Source: Reichenbachiella sp. 5M10 (GTDB taxonomy: Bacteria > Bacteroidota > Bacteroidia > Cytophagales > Cyclobacteriaceae). From it: a DNA stretch of 64,000 bases. A model generated the notes under the pieces. The model saw only the letters and a list, made by a program, of their open reading frames with translations. It had not been told where the DNA came from and searched no databases. A program made the translations under genes and the position numbers. Shown in pieces: positions 9,135 to 18,437 of this stretch (position 1 is its first letter; each line of letters opens with the position of its first letter). The stretch is taken from the NCBI RefSeq assembly GCF_002742335.1, contig NZ_MDGR01000007.1, forward strand, positions 1,120,501 to 1,184,500, given 5' to 3'.

Positions 9135-10362
9135 ATCACTCTCAAAATCAGTACAGTTTAGAGCGTATTTTACGCCAGTAAGAGTATTCTTGATTAGTAC
9201 AATGATTGTCAATGGCGGCAACTATCTCTATAATTTGGTACTAGGTAGAGTATTGACACCTGCACAGTTTTCGGAGGCAGGGATTTTGGTCACACTGCTG
9301 TTGGCATTTTCTTTTTTGGCGATGACTTTTCAGATCGTCTCTGCCAAGTTTAGCATCGAACTGGATGGAGTAGATCAGATCGCTTTCAGGCAATGGGTCA
9401 GCAAAATCAGCCTATATGCTGGCGGGGTACTGTCATTTGGGATGATGCTCGGGAGTGGATTTATTTCAGACTACTTTCATATAGATGACATATGGGCATT
9501 GCTTGTGTTCTCTTTGGCTTTACCGCTTTATTTCCTGATGAGTGTGAAGAGAGGGTTTATGCAAGGGAAGGAGAAATTCATAGAACTATCGACTTCTTAT
9601 CAAGCTGAAATGTGGGTTAGGCTGTTGATGACTTTTGCCCTTATTTTTTCGTTGGGGGGAGAATCTACTACTTGGGTGTCTATTGCTATTGTGGCTTCCG
9701 TTTTGGTAGGGTATAAGAGCATGGGTAGGACTTCTACGGTAGTGATGGATACGGTTCGGTTTGATAAGTCACAATTGGTGTGGCGATTTTTCCTCTTGAC
9801 GGCTGCTTATGAGTGCGCGCAGATTATAATAAATTACAGTGACATCTTCATGGTCAAGCACTATTTTGACAGCCATCAAGCAGGTCTTTATACGTCTATG
9901 GCTTTGATTGGCCGCATGATTTATTTCGTCACCTGGATGGTCGTGATGATTCTGATTCCACGTATTGTAAAGCTTCGCAAAGAAGGTAAGGCATTTAAGT
10001 CACAATTGTTACAGTACATCATCGTGATCTCAGCTTTCTCTGTGGGCATAGCTGCTATTGCTTTTTTCTTTCCAGACTTGATTGTGTTGACTTTGTTTGG
10101 AGAGGCATATTTAAGCATAGCTCCTTATCTCTGGCTCTATGCTTTTGCCACGATGCTCTTTGCTCTATCCAATGTGTTTGTCTATTATTTCCTGTCGATA
10201 GATCAGTATTTGCCTGTGTATATTGCCATTTTTATGGGACTTTTGCAGGTACTTCTCATCTACTTTTTTCATGATAGTTTGATCCAAATTATCTATGTAC
10301 AGATTGTCAACCTGAGTATTTTGTTGTTCATTCAGGGGATGTTTTTTGTCAGCAAGGCCTAG
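9118..10362 (+). CDS. Wzx-type polysaccharide flippase
   Basis: Integral membrane protein of about 414 residues with roughly a dozen hydrophobic helices of the MATE/MVF oligosaccharide flippase superfamily. The N-terminus (TMIVNGGNYLYNLVLGRVLTPAQFSE) is typical of Wzx and PelG-like transporters, and a later helix runs YSDIFMVKHYF. I prefer the ATG at 9118; a TTG at 9112 would add two residues. It would move lipid-linked or nascent glycan across the inner membrane. Co-translated with the STAS-like gene; it ends 8 bases before the convergent GT4 gene. Confidence 0.85.
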   Translation: MYLATKSLSKSVQFRAYFTPVRVFLISTMIVNGGNYLYNLVLGRVLTPAQFSEAGILVTLLLAFSFLAMTFQIVSAKFSIELDGVDQIAFRQWVSKISLYAGGVLSFGMMLGSGFISDYFHIDDIWALLVFSLALPLYFLMSVKRGFMQGKEKFIELSTSYQAEMWVRLLMTFALIFSLGGESTTWVSIAIVASVLVGYKSMGRTSTVVMDTVRFDKSQLVWRFFLLTAAYECAQIIINYSDIFMVKHYFDSHQAGLYTSMALIGRMIYFVTWMVVMILIPRIVKLRKEGKAFKSQLLQYIIVISAFSVGIAAIAFFFPDLIVLTLFGEAYLSIAPYLWLYAFATMLFALSNVFVYYFLSIDQYLPVYIAIFMGLLQVLLIYFFHDSLIQIIYVQIVNLSILLFIQGMFFVSKA

Positions 10363-10370
10363 TAGATAGA

Positions 10371-11555
10371 CTAGTGCCTTGTCAATAGTTTGTCCATATG
10401 GATCAAATACCAATCAGCAATGTCCGCCATGCTCAAAGAGGCCGCAGCTCGGAAATTTGCTCGTTCCAATTGGTTGCGATATTCGTCATCTATCAATAAG
10501 CGTTCGATAGCTTTTGCTAGGCTTTCGACATTTTCCGGTTCAAAGAATTCCCCTCGGTATCCTTCCTCCTCGACCAATAGAGCTAGGTCTCCAAGGTTAG
10601 GTAAAATGGCTGCTTTGCCATAGCTGCCCGCCTGATGCAAGACGCCAGAGCTACCAGTAGTGGAAGTGTAAGGAAAAACAACAACTGTCGATGATTTGAA
10701 TATTCGAGGTACATCTTCCTCTTCTACATATCCGCTAAATACCATGTCAGGCACCTCTTTGTATTTTTCCTGGACTCCTTTGAGGTAACCGGCTACATTT
10801 GGGTTGTCAGTACCTGCTACTACGAGTTCTATGGGCATATCTACTCTTTTTCTGACTTCTACAATGGCCTCTATCAGTACCTCTACTTTTTTGTATGTAC
10901 CAAACTTGCCAAACGTCATGACTTGACGTGGTCCCTCTGGGATACTGTAGTCTGGAATAGGAGGTACTTCAAATGATCCATGAGGCAGCAATACGATGTT
11001 GTTTTTTTTGTATTTAGCTTTCAATACGTCAACATATTTCTCAATTGTGACACCTACTAGATTCGAAGTTAAAATAAATCGTGTGAGGATGTTTCCTATC
11101 AGACCGTAAGCCCATTTCAAAATCGGGTTAGAGGTTAACCCTGCCTTGGTTAGGTCTACTTCTTCCATGATGTTGTGCAGTAGGACGATGTTTTTGTAAC
11201 CAAACAATCTCAATAAGCCTGGGAGCATCAACCCCAAAGCAGCAGCTACTTTTTTGTCACCAAATAATAGGAATTGCAAATTGATGATTACTACGTCTGG
11301 TTTGTGTTTTCGAACCTGCTTTAGAATAGAAAAGGCATTGTTCATGCTGTTGAATTGCCAACATGGAATGAATTGTAGTTTGTCACTGTCTGTTTCATAT
11401 TCTTGATTGTCAGTTAGATGTTCCACATACAATTGAATTTCTGTCACTTCCTCTTTCTCATGGAAATGTCGAGTGAGATGAAAGCCATATTCATTGAGTG
11501 TCGTCTTGCTAGGTGGATAGGCAGATACCATTCCAATTTTCAGTTGATTTATCAT
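10371..11555 (-). CDS. family 4 glycosyltransferase (GT-B)
   Basis: Cytoplasmic GT-B fold enzyme of 394 residues. The N-terminal domain begins IGMVSAYPPSKTTLNEYG; the C-terminal domain has MTFGKFGTYKKVEVLIEA and VFPYTSTTGSSG, the nucleotide-sugar site. The usual EX7E acid pair near the second glycine turn is not present: the segment reads SGVLHQAGSYGKAAI. This occurs in some GT4 subfamilies but is worth noting. Last gene of a four-gene operon; its ATG overlaps the stop of the glycosidase gene by 4 bases. Likely adds a sugar to the polysaccharide made by this locus. Confidence 0.85.
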   Translation of the reverse strand: MINQLKIGMVSAYPPSKTTLNEYGFHLTRHFHEKEEVTEIQLYVEHLTDNQEYETDSDKLQFIPCWQFNSMNNAFSILKQVRKHKPDVVIINLQFLLFGDKKVAAALGLMLPGLLRLFGYKNIVLLHNIMEEVDLTKAGLTSNPILKWAYGLIGNILTRFILTSNLVGVTIEKYVDVLKAKYKKNNIVLLPHGSFEVPPIPDYSIPEGPRQVMTFGKFGTYKKVEVLIEAIVEVRKRVDMPIELVVAGTDNPNVAGYLKGVQEKYKEVPDMVFSGYVEEEDVPRIFKSSTVVVFPYTSTTGSSGVLHQAGSYGKAAILPNLGDLALLVEEEGYRGEFFEPENVESLAKAIERLLIDDEYRNQLERANFRAAASLSMADIADWYLIHMDKLLTRH

Positions 11556-13126
11556 TTTGTTTCGTTTAGATGATTTTGAATAATGGAATAAGTTTTTTTC
11601 TTATTCCCTTTGGTGTCGATTATTCCATAAGCCTTTTGAGGTGCCCTTTGCCAGGGCCATTTACCTGCGACGTTGGCAGGGACCGACGAAAAGTCATAAA
11701 GTGTCCATGTGGCAAAGTGCAAACCCAGAGTGGTGGATTCGGATAGAATGTTTTGGTAATAATTGGCTTGGTCTTCGGGACTATTGCTCCAGGGGTACCA
11801 AAATGCAGAAAAGCTGTGTTTTCCTACCTCACCAAGAAATAGTGGCTTGGATACCTCCATACTATCTCGCAAAGCGGCTACTCGTCCAGCCAATTGTCCT
11901 GTTTTTTCATAGTAGTGGAAAGAGACAAAGTCCAACTCATCGGCAAGGTGGTGTGCTCGTTCTGGTACTGACCAGCCTACTGTGGTCACAGCATGTGGGT
12001 CATAGGTTTTGATTCTTCTATTGATAAAAAAGAGCCAGTCTAGTACTACTTGTTTGCCTTTCGTGTCAAAGTCTAGGTCTGGTTCGTTTTTCAGGTCCCA
12101 AGCCAAGAGGGCAGGATGGTTCTTTAGTCGTATCACGATTTTTTCTGCATGACGATCAGAGAGGCTCCAGTCTACTACGTCATACCCTAGGAAAAAGTCG
12201 AAAAGCGTCACGATGACTTTTAGACCGTGACGGTCTATCTTGTCCATGAGGTCTTGTAGGTGATCTAGATGCTGCCCTGAAGTACCAGGATCACTGAACT
12301 CTCCGTATGGCACGAATATCCTTAGTGTATTAAACCCTAGGTTTTGGATCAGTGTGAAATCCGAATCGAAATCGATCGAGGTATAATTGAGCCACATTTC
12401 TTGCCAGGGATACTGTTGTGGATAGTAGTTGATGCCCTGGATATGAAACGGTTCGCCCTCTACTAGTAGCTCTAGGTCTTTGACTTTTTGGCTCTGATTG
12501 GAGGGGGAGGAGACTTTGTTTTGGTTGGACAATGGCTGACTCACTTTGTGGCGAATACGCCAATGATTGTCTTCTAAGAGGAGCATTACTTGGTACTGGG
12601 AGGTATCATAGAAGGAGATTTCGGGTTGATCCAGTTGTCTGATTTTATGAAAACTGACTACACGATCTTCCAAGGTAGCCACTGTGCCATCTTGAGAATA
12701 AAATTTAAGCTCAACCTCATGGGAGATGGTGGTTGCATCCAGCATTTTTTTGTCTTCAATGAATTGCGTAAGTAGAGGCAACAGTTTCGCCCTAAACTGC
12801 TCGGTGAAATAATCATTTAGCCCTTGACTTTCTCGTTTTTTGAATGCTTGAAACTGATAAAAGTAGGACGCTAAATAGTCTTTCCCCATTTTGATTTGAG
12901 CATAGGGCTCAAAAATTCGACCTTCATTCTGTCCTACGTTGACCCACTGAATTTTGGGTTGGTAGAAGTGATTGATATGGTGAGAATCCAATAGCAACAT
13001 GTCACTGCGCTCGGCACCTGTTTTGAAAAACGTAAGGAACTGTGATGCACCATAGAAGAATAGGAATAGAATGACCACAAAACTGGTTGACATGTATATG
13101 ATCGATAGTTTCTTGGAATTTCTCAT
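11552..13126 (-). CDS. membrane-anchored GH5-like glycoside hydrolase
   Basis: Protein of 524 residues. One N-terminal membrane helix (about 8-30) anchors it with the rest outside. Residues about 45-200 form an accessory domain (ends EDNHWRIRHKV) that recalls NTF2-like folds. Residues about 218-515 are a clan-A TIM barrel: INYYP start, LGFNTLRIFVPYG, acid/base Glu348 in WDLKNEPD, FHYYE, and nucleophile Glu433 in FLGEVG. This fits GH5 and relatives (GH39-like PslG is another possibility). Glycosidases inside polysaccharide operons (PelA, PslG, BcsZ) trim or release the nascent chain. It overlaps both neighbours by 4 bases. Confidence 0.82.
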   Translation of the reverse strand: MRNSKKLSIIYMSTSFVVILFLFFYGASQFLTFFKTGAERSDMLLLDSHHINHFYQPKIQWVNVGQNEGRIFEPYAQIKMGKDYLASYFYQFQAFKKRESQGLNDYFTEQFRAKLLPLLTQFIEDKKMLDATTISHEVELKFYSQDGTVATLEDRVVSFHKIRQLDQPEISFYDTSQYQVMLLLEDNHWRIRHKVSQPLSNQNKVSSPSNQSQKVKDLELLVEGEPFHIQGINYYPQQYPWQEMWLNYTSIDFDSDFTLIQNLGFNTLRIFVPYGEFSDPGTSGQHLDHLQDLMDKIDRHGLKVIVTLFDFFLGYDVVDWSLSDRHAEKIVIRLKNHPALLAWDLKNEPDLDFDTKGKQVVLDWLFFINRRIKTYDPHAVTTVGWSVPERAHHLADELDFVSFHYYEKTGQLAGRVAALRDSMEVSKPLFLGEVGKHSFSAFWYPWSNSPEDQANYYQNILSESTTLGLHFATWTLYDFSSVPANVAGKWPWQRAPQKAYGIIDTKGNKKKTYSIIQNHLNETK

Positions 13127-14298
13127 CGTTCTATTGCTATGGTTGTGCTTAGTTGGCTCAAGCTGATGGTGGCTTTGTAGTCACCTGGTTTCATGTCCAA
13201 TGGCCATGTGAGGTGGGCGTACCCTGATTTGATCGGGGAAGAGGTCTCGTAGTGGTAATTTTCTCCTTTTAGAACCATTTTTATATTGATTCCATCCTTC
13301 ACTTGCTGATTCATAAAACTGAGTACTGGACCTACGATGATTCCATGATCATTTTGTGATACTGGTAATGATCTGATCGCTTGTTTGAAGTGGAGCTGAG
13401 CGCTCTGTCCTGTAGCGTATCCAGGTATGCTAGAGTGGAGTATCCATGTGGTGGAGTCAAGTGGCGCAGGTAGGCTGACTTGGGCTACTCCGGATATGGT
13501 CTGGCCAATCAACTGAGCATTGAGTTGCCCAGTAGTGTCATAAATGTAGAAATAGACAGCTGTACCGTTTTCAATTGTATTGTTTTTATCGTCTTCTATT
13601 TTGCTTGTTTCAAGATATATGATTTGGTTGCCATCTGCAAAGTCATGCTCTCTAGATATTTTCAGTCGGTAGTCAACGGGATCATTGCTGTAGTAGCTGA
13701 GTCTAAACTCTTTGGATCCGACCTGTCCTTTTTTGACAGAGACTGAGCCCGTGCCAATGGTTTGAGGGGAGTATACTCTTTTGTAGGCGACCAAACTATT
13801 CATAGATATGGCATAGGTGGAGATGTGATGTGAATGTAAGTATTCTATTTCCAATGGGCTATTGTCCGGATATGGGTTGTCATATTCATCAAGTAGTGAG
13901 GCTGTAATCATTGCAAAGTCTGTTTTGTTTACGATCAAGTGTTTTGGCCCACAGTAGGCCTCTATGCTTACTTCAGCCTTTTGATCTGCCATGATTTGAG
14001 TCTCTCCCTTCCATACCATTTGTTTTCCGGCCAGCAGTTTTATTTTGATCAATCCTGCTATCAGGCTGATGTTTTGAGGTAGTGCGAATGTCACTTTCTT
14101 TGATGCTACTTGCCCTTCTACTGTTTCGACTCCATAGGCATAGATGAGAAGCATTTTGTCTGGCAAATCCGTGCCAAGACAAGTAAGTGTGACGGTTTCA
14201 CCAGCGGTATAGCTTGGCTCTAGATTCACCTCTAATTCGGGTTGAGCCTGCAGGGCTAGAGAATACAAAAATGACAGGGTCAGTAGATAATGTCTCAT
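13123..14298 (-). CDS. secreted Ig-like beta-sandwich protein of unknown function
   Basis: Secreted protein of 391 residues; start set at MRHYLL, where a signal peptide (LSFLYSLALQAQ) follows and the gene lies one base after the preceding stop. No membrane helix beyond the signal. The sequence is beta-rich with two or three Ig/invasin-like modules (for example SYTAGETVTLTCLG at the N-terminus and DYKATISLSQL at the end). I recognise no catalytic motif. Translational coupling to the large membrane protein before it and the glycosidase after it suggests a periplasmic or surface part of the polysaccharide apparatus. Confidence 0.7.
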   Translation of the reverse strand: MRHYLLTLSFLYSLALQAQPELEVNLEPSYTAGETVTLTCLGTDLPDKMLLIYAYGVETVEGQVASKKVTFALPQNISLIAGLIKIKLLAGKQMVWKGETQIMADQKAEVSIEAYCGPKHLIVNKTDFAMITASLLDEYDNPYPDNSPLEIEYLHSHHISTYAISMNSLVAYKRVYSPQTIGTGSVSVKKGQVGSKEFRLSYYSNDPVDYRLKISREHDFADGNQIIYLETSKIEDDKNNTIENGTAVYFYIYDTTGQLNAQLIGQTISGVAQVSLPAPLDSTTWILHSSIPGYATGQSAQLHFKQAIRSLPVSQNDHGIIVGPVLSFMNQQVKDGINIKMVLKGENYHYETSSPIKSGYAHLTWPLDMKPGDYKATISLSQLSTTIAIER

Positions 14299-14299
14299 A

Positions 14300-17200
14300 T
14301 TAGAATGGTCCAGGGCTACCAACAAAATTGTTGAGGTTAATCATTACGAATCTACATTGTTCTCCTGGGTAAGGAGTGAGTTGAAATAGAGGAACAGGAT
14401 GTTTTGACTCATATTTGGACACTATGCCGTCATTGTCTAGGCCGTTGACTTGTAAGATGGCTTGTGACTGCAAAGGGATTAGTTCCAGACTATCTAGTGA
14501 GAGGTTTCGACTATGGAAATTTGCATACTTCATCGGGAACACACTCTTTTCTGCGAGAGAGGTTGTTACCCATTGTATTTGTTGATCCTGATCAAAGAAA
14601 GAATACACCAGTTCGGTAATCGTGGAAGTAAGGTGACCATAGTTATAGAGTCGTCCAGAGATTTGCTCTTTATCGATATGCAAGTCTTGCGTAGCAATAC
14701 TCTTGTACAAGTCTTGAACGATGACAGTTCCTAATACCTCGAGTTTGAAAGTAGCCGGGGTAGGCATATGGGAGAGAGAATCTAGTTGCAGTTCGTTCCA
14801 AGCCACTGCCTCAAAGTCGATACGGAAGGCAGTCATCTCCTTGGGGAGCAGTTTGTGTGTCAAGTGGAATTTGTCATAATAACTTGTAAGTACTTGCTGA
14901 TTTTGCCCGAGAAGAGTTGCCTTGACTGTGAGGTCCGCGGGGTAACTGTCTACATTCTGAATCAAGCCGACTATGTGATACTCTTCTCCTTTTTTGACCA
15001 TATTGGCTTGTACGATACGTAGAACAGGCCTGTCAAGTACGTCCTCGTGGAAAGTTTCCTTGGTAGTGATTTTGCGTCGGCCCTGATTATGAAAACTCAC
15101 TTCTGGGACATCTGAGAACTGATCGGCGGGGATATAGTTATTGAATTCTGTGGCTTTGATGTACCATTTTATACCTCGTTTTATGACTTCATGAATTTGC
15201 GTTTTGTGATAGCTTTCGAGTGGTGTGATCCACTCCAATTGTGTCTCTATCATGGCGTATTCTGAGGTGGATGTCAATACCTTCGTATGGATTGAATTGA
15301 TTTTTCCATAGGAATCGACGATTCCATCGGTTACTGAAGTTTCCAAGAGAAAAAAGTCCAGCGTCAGGCTGTCGGCGGGATCTATATATGAGTGCGCTTC
15401 GTCGAACCTTTTAAAGTCTAATGCATCGTAGTAGGATTGTACGACACGTTCTGGATCAATTTGTTTGGCATTCATGAGGTAGATTTTTGCCACTAGAACC
15501 AATGAGAGCAGGATGATCATTAGCAGCCAGTACTTGATGGTATAGTAAAAGATCGGACGGATTTTGCGCAGTGTTTCTTGATTGCGATAGTCATCGTCTA
15601 ATTTTTTTGATCCAGAGACATGATGTATCCAATGGAGCTGGACATTGAAGAAAAATGCAATGAGAAGTGTACATAGTGGCACTATTCCCCACATGATTTT
15701 TTGGAATCTAGGAATGTCTTTCTTAGGTAAAACCGCAGGTAGAGCAGAGACGTCCGACCTTTCCCAAACTGTGATGCCGTTGCTGAGGGATTTGATTCTC
15801 AACCAACCCGAAAAGTAAAGTAGGGGGTCATAGAATTTGTCATTAGAAAAGACATACTTGAGGTGAAAGGTTTCTGGCGAACTGAGGAACTGCTGTAGGG
15901 TGGCAATTCCTTCGACTCCTCGGTATTTGGAGTTTTCTAATCTTTCGATGGCACGAGTGGTTAGCTCAGGTACACGTCGGGCAGAGTGGTAGTTGCCATC
16001 TATGGTCAGTGCATCTGTATTGGCAGACAGCCAAGCCATTTGGTCTCCAAAGCCGAGCGTTAAATAGCGCCATTTGTAATGTTTGTCACTCTGAAGGAAG
16101 TTCTGAATAGGTTTTAGATTAATTGTTTCTGGTTGTAGCGGGCGAAAAAAGCTGAGATTCATCGTGAAGCCAGCACTGAAAAACATGCTGATAATCACAA
16201 TAAAGAGGTAAACCGAGTGAACTGCTTTTGATTTTTTCTGTATGATTTGCTCATAAAGATCCCCTTTGGAAAACTGCCAAAGGAACTCCCCTGCCATGGG
16301 CATCGCATATATAGTGGCCCAAAAGGTGAAGCGCTCCAAGGTTAGGATATTGAATGCATTTTCACCCAATAGCATCTTAGGAATAGGAGTGGTGCCTCCT
16401 GTACCCAATAAAGTAAGCATGGCAAAGGACAACCCCAAGAAGATGTTTCGCTTAGAAAAATAGCGATAAAAGCAATAGGGCCAGATCATCAACAAGAACC
16501 CCCAGGGTATGATAAAAAAGACCAAGCCCGAACTGAATACTTCGGTGAAGTTGTCACGTGATCCATGCGGTATAGGTACCTGTGTGATAGGGTCGCTTTT
16601 GGACCAAATCCAATATGGTAAGATGACAACCATGGCTACTACTATAGTCATGAACCCAAAGAAGATGACGCGGGGTAGATACTTTTTTACATATTTGATA
16701 AAGAGAAGAATGCCTACTTTTTCGTAGCTCCCAACTTCACGTCTGGCACCATCCATGACTGCTGTACCCATGAGCGGTACTACGAAAAATACCATCCCAA
16801 AAATAGGTGTCACGTGATGTGAACAGACAGCAACAGCGATCAGACTCATGCCATTGAAGAAATATCGAAATTTCCCATAGCGTACGTAGAGGTAAATCTC
16901 AGGCAAAGCGTGCAATAGCCAGCTGATTCCCATCATCATAGGAATCTGTCCAAATACATGAAAGGCTTCTACCACACTGGGTAGAAACACAGCGATAAGA
17001 GCGGCATAGGCAGCTGATTCATCATTGGCGGTGATGAGTTTGGCAAAACGGTAGGCCCCAGTGACGTACAAGACTACAATCGCGAATGCAAGTAAAAAAG
17101 CTGCGAACTTGAGCCCTCCAATAAAAGAGAGTAGAGCCATCAGTTGGTGGGTCAAAGGAGGGTAACTGATCAGACTGAATCCGGTATACCAGCTAGGCTC

Positions 17201-17365
17201 CCATGGATCAAACCAAGATTGGCGGTAGTGATCACCAAAGAAGATATGGACATAAATATCATAGGTGCCTTCTAGTGTGCTAAAAAAGGATGCCCCATGA
17301 AAGATTAATCCAATAGCCACTGCAAGCGCCAGTATATTGTATGTCTGTCTTTTGTCGTCGATCAT
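14300..17365 (-). CDS. large GT-C-like membrane protein with periplasmic C-terminal half
   Basis: Protein of 1021 residues and the first gene of the minus-strand operon. Residues about 10-415 hold about ten membrane helices; an acidic first outer loop (GTYDIYVHIFFGDHY) and the YTGF/SYPPLTH segment recall GT-C glycosyltransferases and the 6-pyruvoyl-tetrahydropterin-synthase-related membrane family. Residues about 430-540 are an exterior domain, followed by helices near 555-575 and 605-630. About 635-760 looks NTF2/SnoaL-like (VVQSYYDALDFKRFDEAH), then beta-rich domains to the end. It may polymerise or transfer sugars from a lipid carrier. Function is inferred from topology and context only. 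Confidence 0.65.
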   Translation of the reverse strand: MIDDKRQTYNILALAVAIGLIFHGASFFSTLEGTYDIYVHIFFGDHYRQSWFDPWEPSWYTGFSLISYPPLTHQLMALLSFIGGLKFAAFLLAFAIVVLYVTGAYRFAKLITANDESAAYAALIAVFLPSVVEAFHVFGQIPMMMGISWLLHALPEIYLYVRYGKFRYFFNGMSLIAVAVCSHHVTPIFGMVFFVVPLMGTAVMDGARREVGSYEKVGILLFIKYVKKYLPRVIFFGFMTIVVAMVVILPYWIWSKSDPITQVPIPHGSRDNFTEVFSSGLVFFIIPWGFLLMIWPYCFYRYFSKRNIFLGLSFAMLTLLGTGGTTPIPKMLLGENAFNILTLERFTFWATIYAMPMAGEFLWQFSKGDLYEQIIQKKSKAVHSVYLFIVIISMFFSAGFTMNLSFFRPLQPETINLKPIQNFLQSDKHYKWRYLTLGFGDQMAWLSANTDALTIDGNYHSARRVPELTTRAIERLENSKYRGVEGIATLQQFLSSPETFHLKYVFSNDKFYDPLLYFSGWLRIKSLSNGITVWERSDVSALPAVLPKKDIPRFQKIMWGIVPLCTLLIAFFFNVQLHWIHHVSGSKKLDDDYRNQETLRKIRPIFYYTIKYWLLMIILLSLVLVAKIYLMNAKQIDPERVVQSYYDALDFKRFDEAHSYIDPADSLTLDFFLLETSVTDGIVDSYGKINSIHTKVLTSTSEYAMIETQLEWITPLESYHKTQIHEVIKRGIKWYIKATEFNNYIPADQFSDVPEVSFHNQGRRKITTKETFHEDVLDRPVLRIVQANMVKKGEEYHIVGLIQNVDSYPADLTVKATLLGQNQQVLTSYYDKFHLTHKLLPKEMTAFRIDFEAVAWNELQLDSLSHMPTPATFKLEVLGTVIVQDLYKSIATQDLHIDKEQISGRLYNYGHLTSTITELVYSFFDQDQQIQWVTTSLAEKSVFPMKYANFHSRNLSLDSLELIPLQSQAILQVNGLDNDGIVSKYESKHPVPLFQLTPYPGEQCRFVMINLNNFVGSPGPF

Positions 17366-17580
17366 ATCACGAAGATGGTACGTTTGACCTGTCTCTTATT
17401 AGCATTGTTGGTCCAACTGAATCAAACAAGTGTCGAATGTGTGTTTTTTCTAAAAACACTACTCAACTATCAAAATCTGCTAGTCATCATATGATTTCGG
17501 TATCTCGACTTTAAATGAAATAGTGTGGTCTGAAATCCCGCAATATTTGTGATGTAATCATTTGATAAATAAAAGATACT

Positions 17581-18366
17581 ATGAAACACGGAATCGTAAT
17601 ACCATGCTACAATGAATCTTCAAGATTAGATCTAAATACATTCATTGAATTTGCCAAAAAGCATCATGATGTCACACTTTGCTTTGTCAACGACGGTAGT
17701 GGCGATCCTACTCGATCAACCTTGGCCGGTATCAAAAACCTTGTTCACGAAAATGTTCATGTCTTCAACGTAGAACAAAATGCGGGAAAAGCCAATGCGG
17801 TAAGACAAGGAGCGTTGTTCTTGCACGAAGAAACAGAAGTTGAAACGATTGGTTTTTTGGACGCTGATCTGTCCACTTCATTTCAGGAGTATGGTGATCT
17901 GATTCATGAAATGGAGAAATCAAAAGGGGTTATAAAAATAGTCTTTGGATCAAGAAATATGAATGATGGCTCTAATGAGATTGAGAGGAACCCTATTAGA
18001 AAATTCGTTAGTGATATGATCAGAATCCTGATATATATGATTACTCGTCTAAGGATTGCGGATACTCAATGTGGAGCAAAGGTTTTTCATAGGGACCTAA
18101 TCCATATGATTTATGACAAATCTTTCTTTTCACGATGGTTATTTGATGTCGAAATCTTGTTGAGACTCAAGAAGAAAATGGGGAAAACTTCTTTTTTAGG
18201 GATTTTCATGGAGAAACCACTTAAGACATGGGTGCACATGGAGGGATCAAAATTGAGTGTCAAGGATTCCATAATGATACCTTGGAACCTGATTAAAATT
18301 TGGTTGGAGTACGAATTCAAACCAGTATTCCAACCGAAGGAGAAAGCTGTCAGCAGCAATAGTTGA
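17581..18366 (+). CDS. family 2 glycosyltransferase, dolichyl-phosphate glucosyltransferase-like
   Basis: Enzyme of 261 residues with a GT-A fold starting at GIVIPCYNESSRL, nucleotide-binding FVNDGSGD, NAGKANAVRQG, and metal-binding LDADLS near residue 98. The later block DTQCGAKVF and the overall length fit prokaryotic relatives of dolichyl-phosphate beta-glucosyltransferase, which make polyprenyl-phosphate sugars. No C-terminal membrane helix pair is evident. Such a product would be the natural donor for a GT-C enzyme like the one encoded divergently at 14300-17365, so the two may form a pair. It closes the polysaccharide region on the right. Confidence 0.85.
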   Translation: MKHGIVIPCYNESSRLDLNTFIEFAKKHHDVTLCFVNDGSGDPTRSTLAGIKNLVHENVHVFNVEQNAGKANAVRQGALFLHEETEVETIGFLDADLSTSFQEYGDLIHEMEKSKGVIKIVFGSRNMNDGSNEIERNPIRKFVSDMIRILIYMITRLRIADTQCGAKVFHRDLIHMIYDKSFFSRWLFDVEILLRLKKKMGKTSFLGIFMEKPLKTWVHMEGSKLSVKDSIMIPWNLIKIWLEYEFKPVFQPKEKAVSSNS

Positions 18367-18437
18367 GAAAACCACTTGAGCTGAGGAAAGGGGGGACTTT
18401 TACCTTTGCTTTTTTGTTTACGGCAGATAGTACCATT

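Noticed and set aside
17375-17440. Further LytTR-like half sites (ACGTTTGAC, CATTCGAC) upstream of the GT-C/GT2 genes
   Set aside because: The halves are on opposite strands and lack a partner at 21 bases, so they do not form the dimer pattern seen at the other two places.
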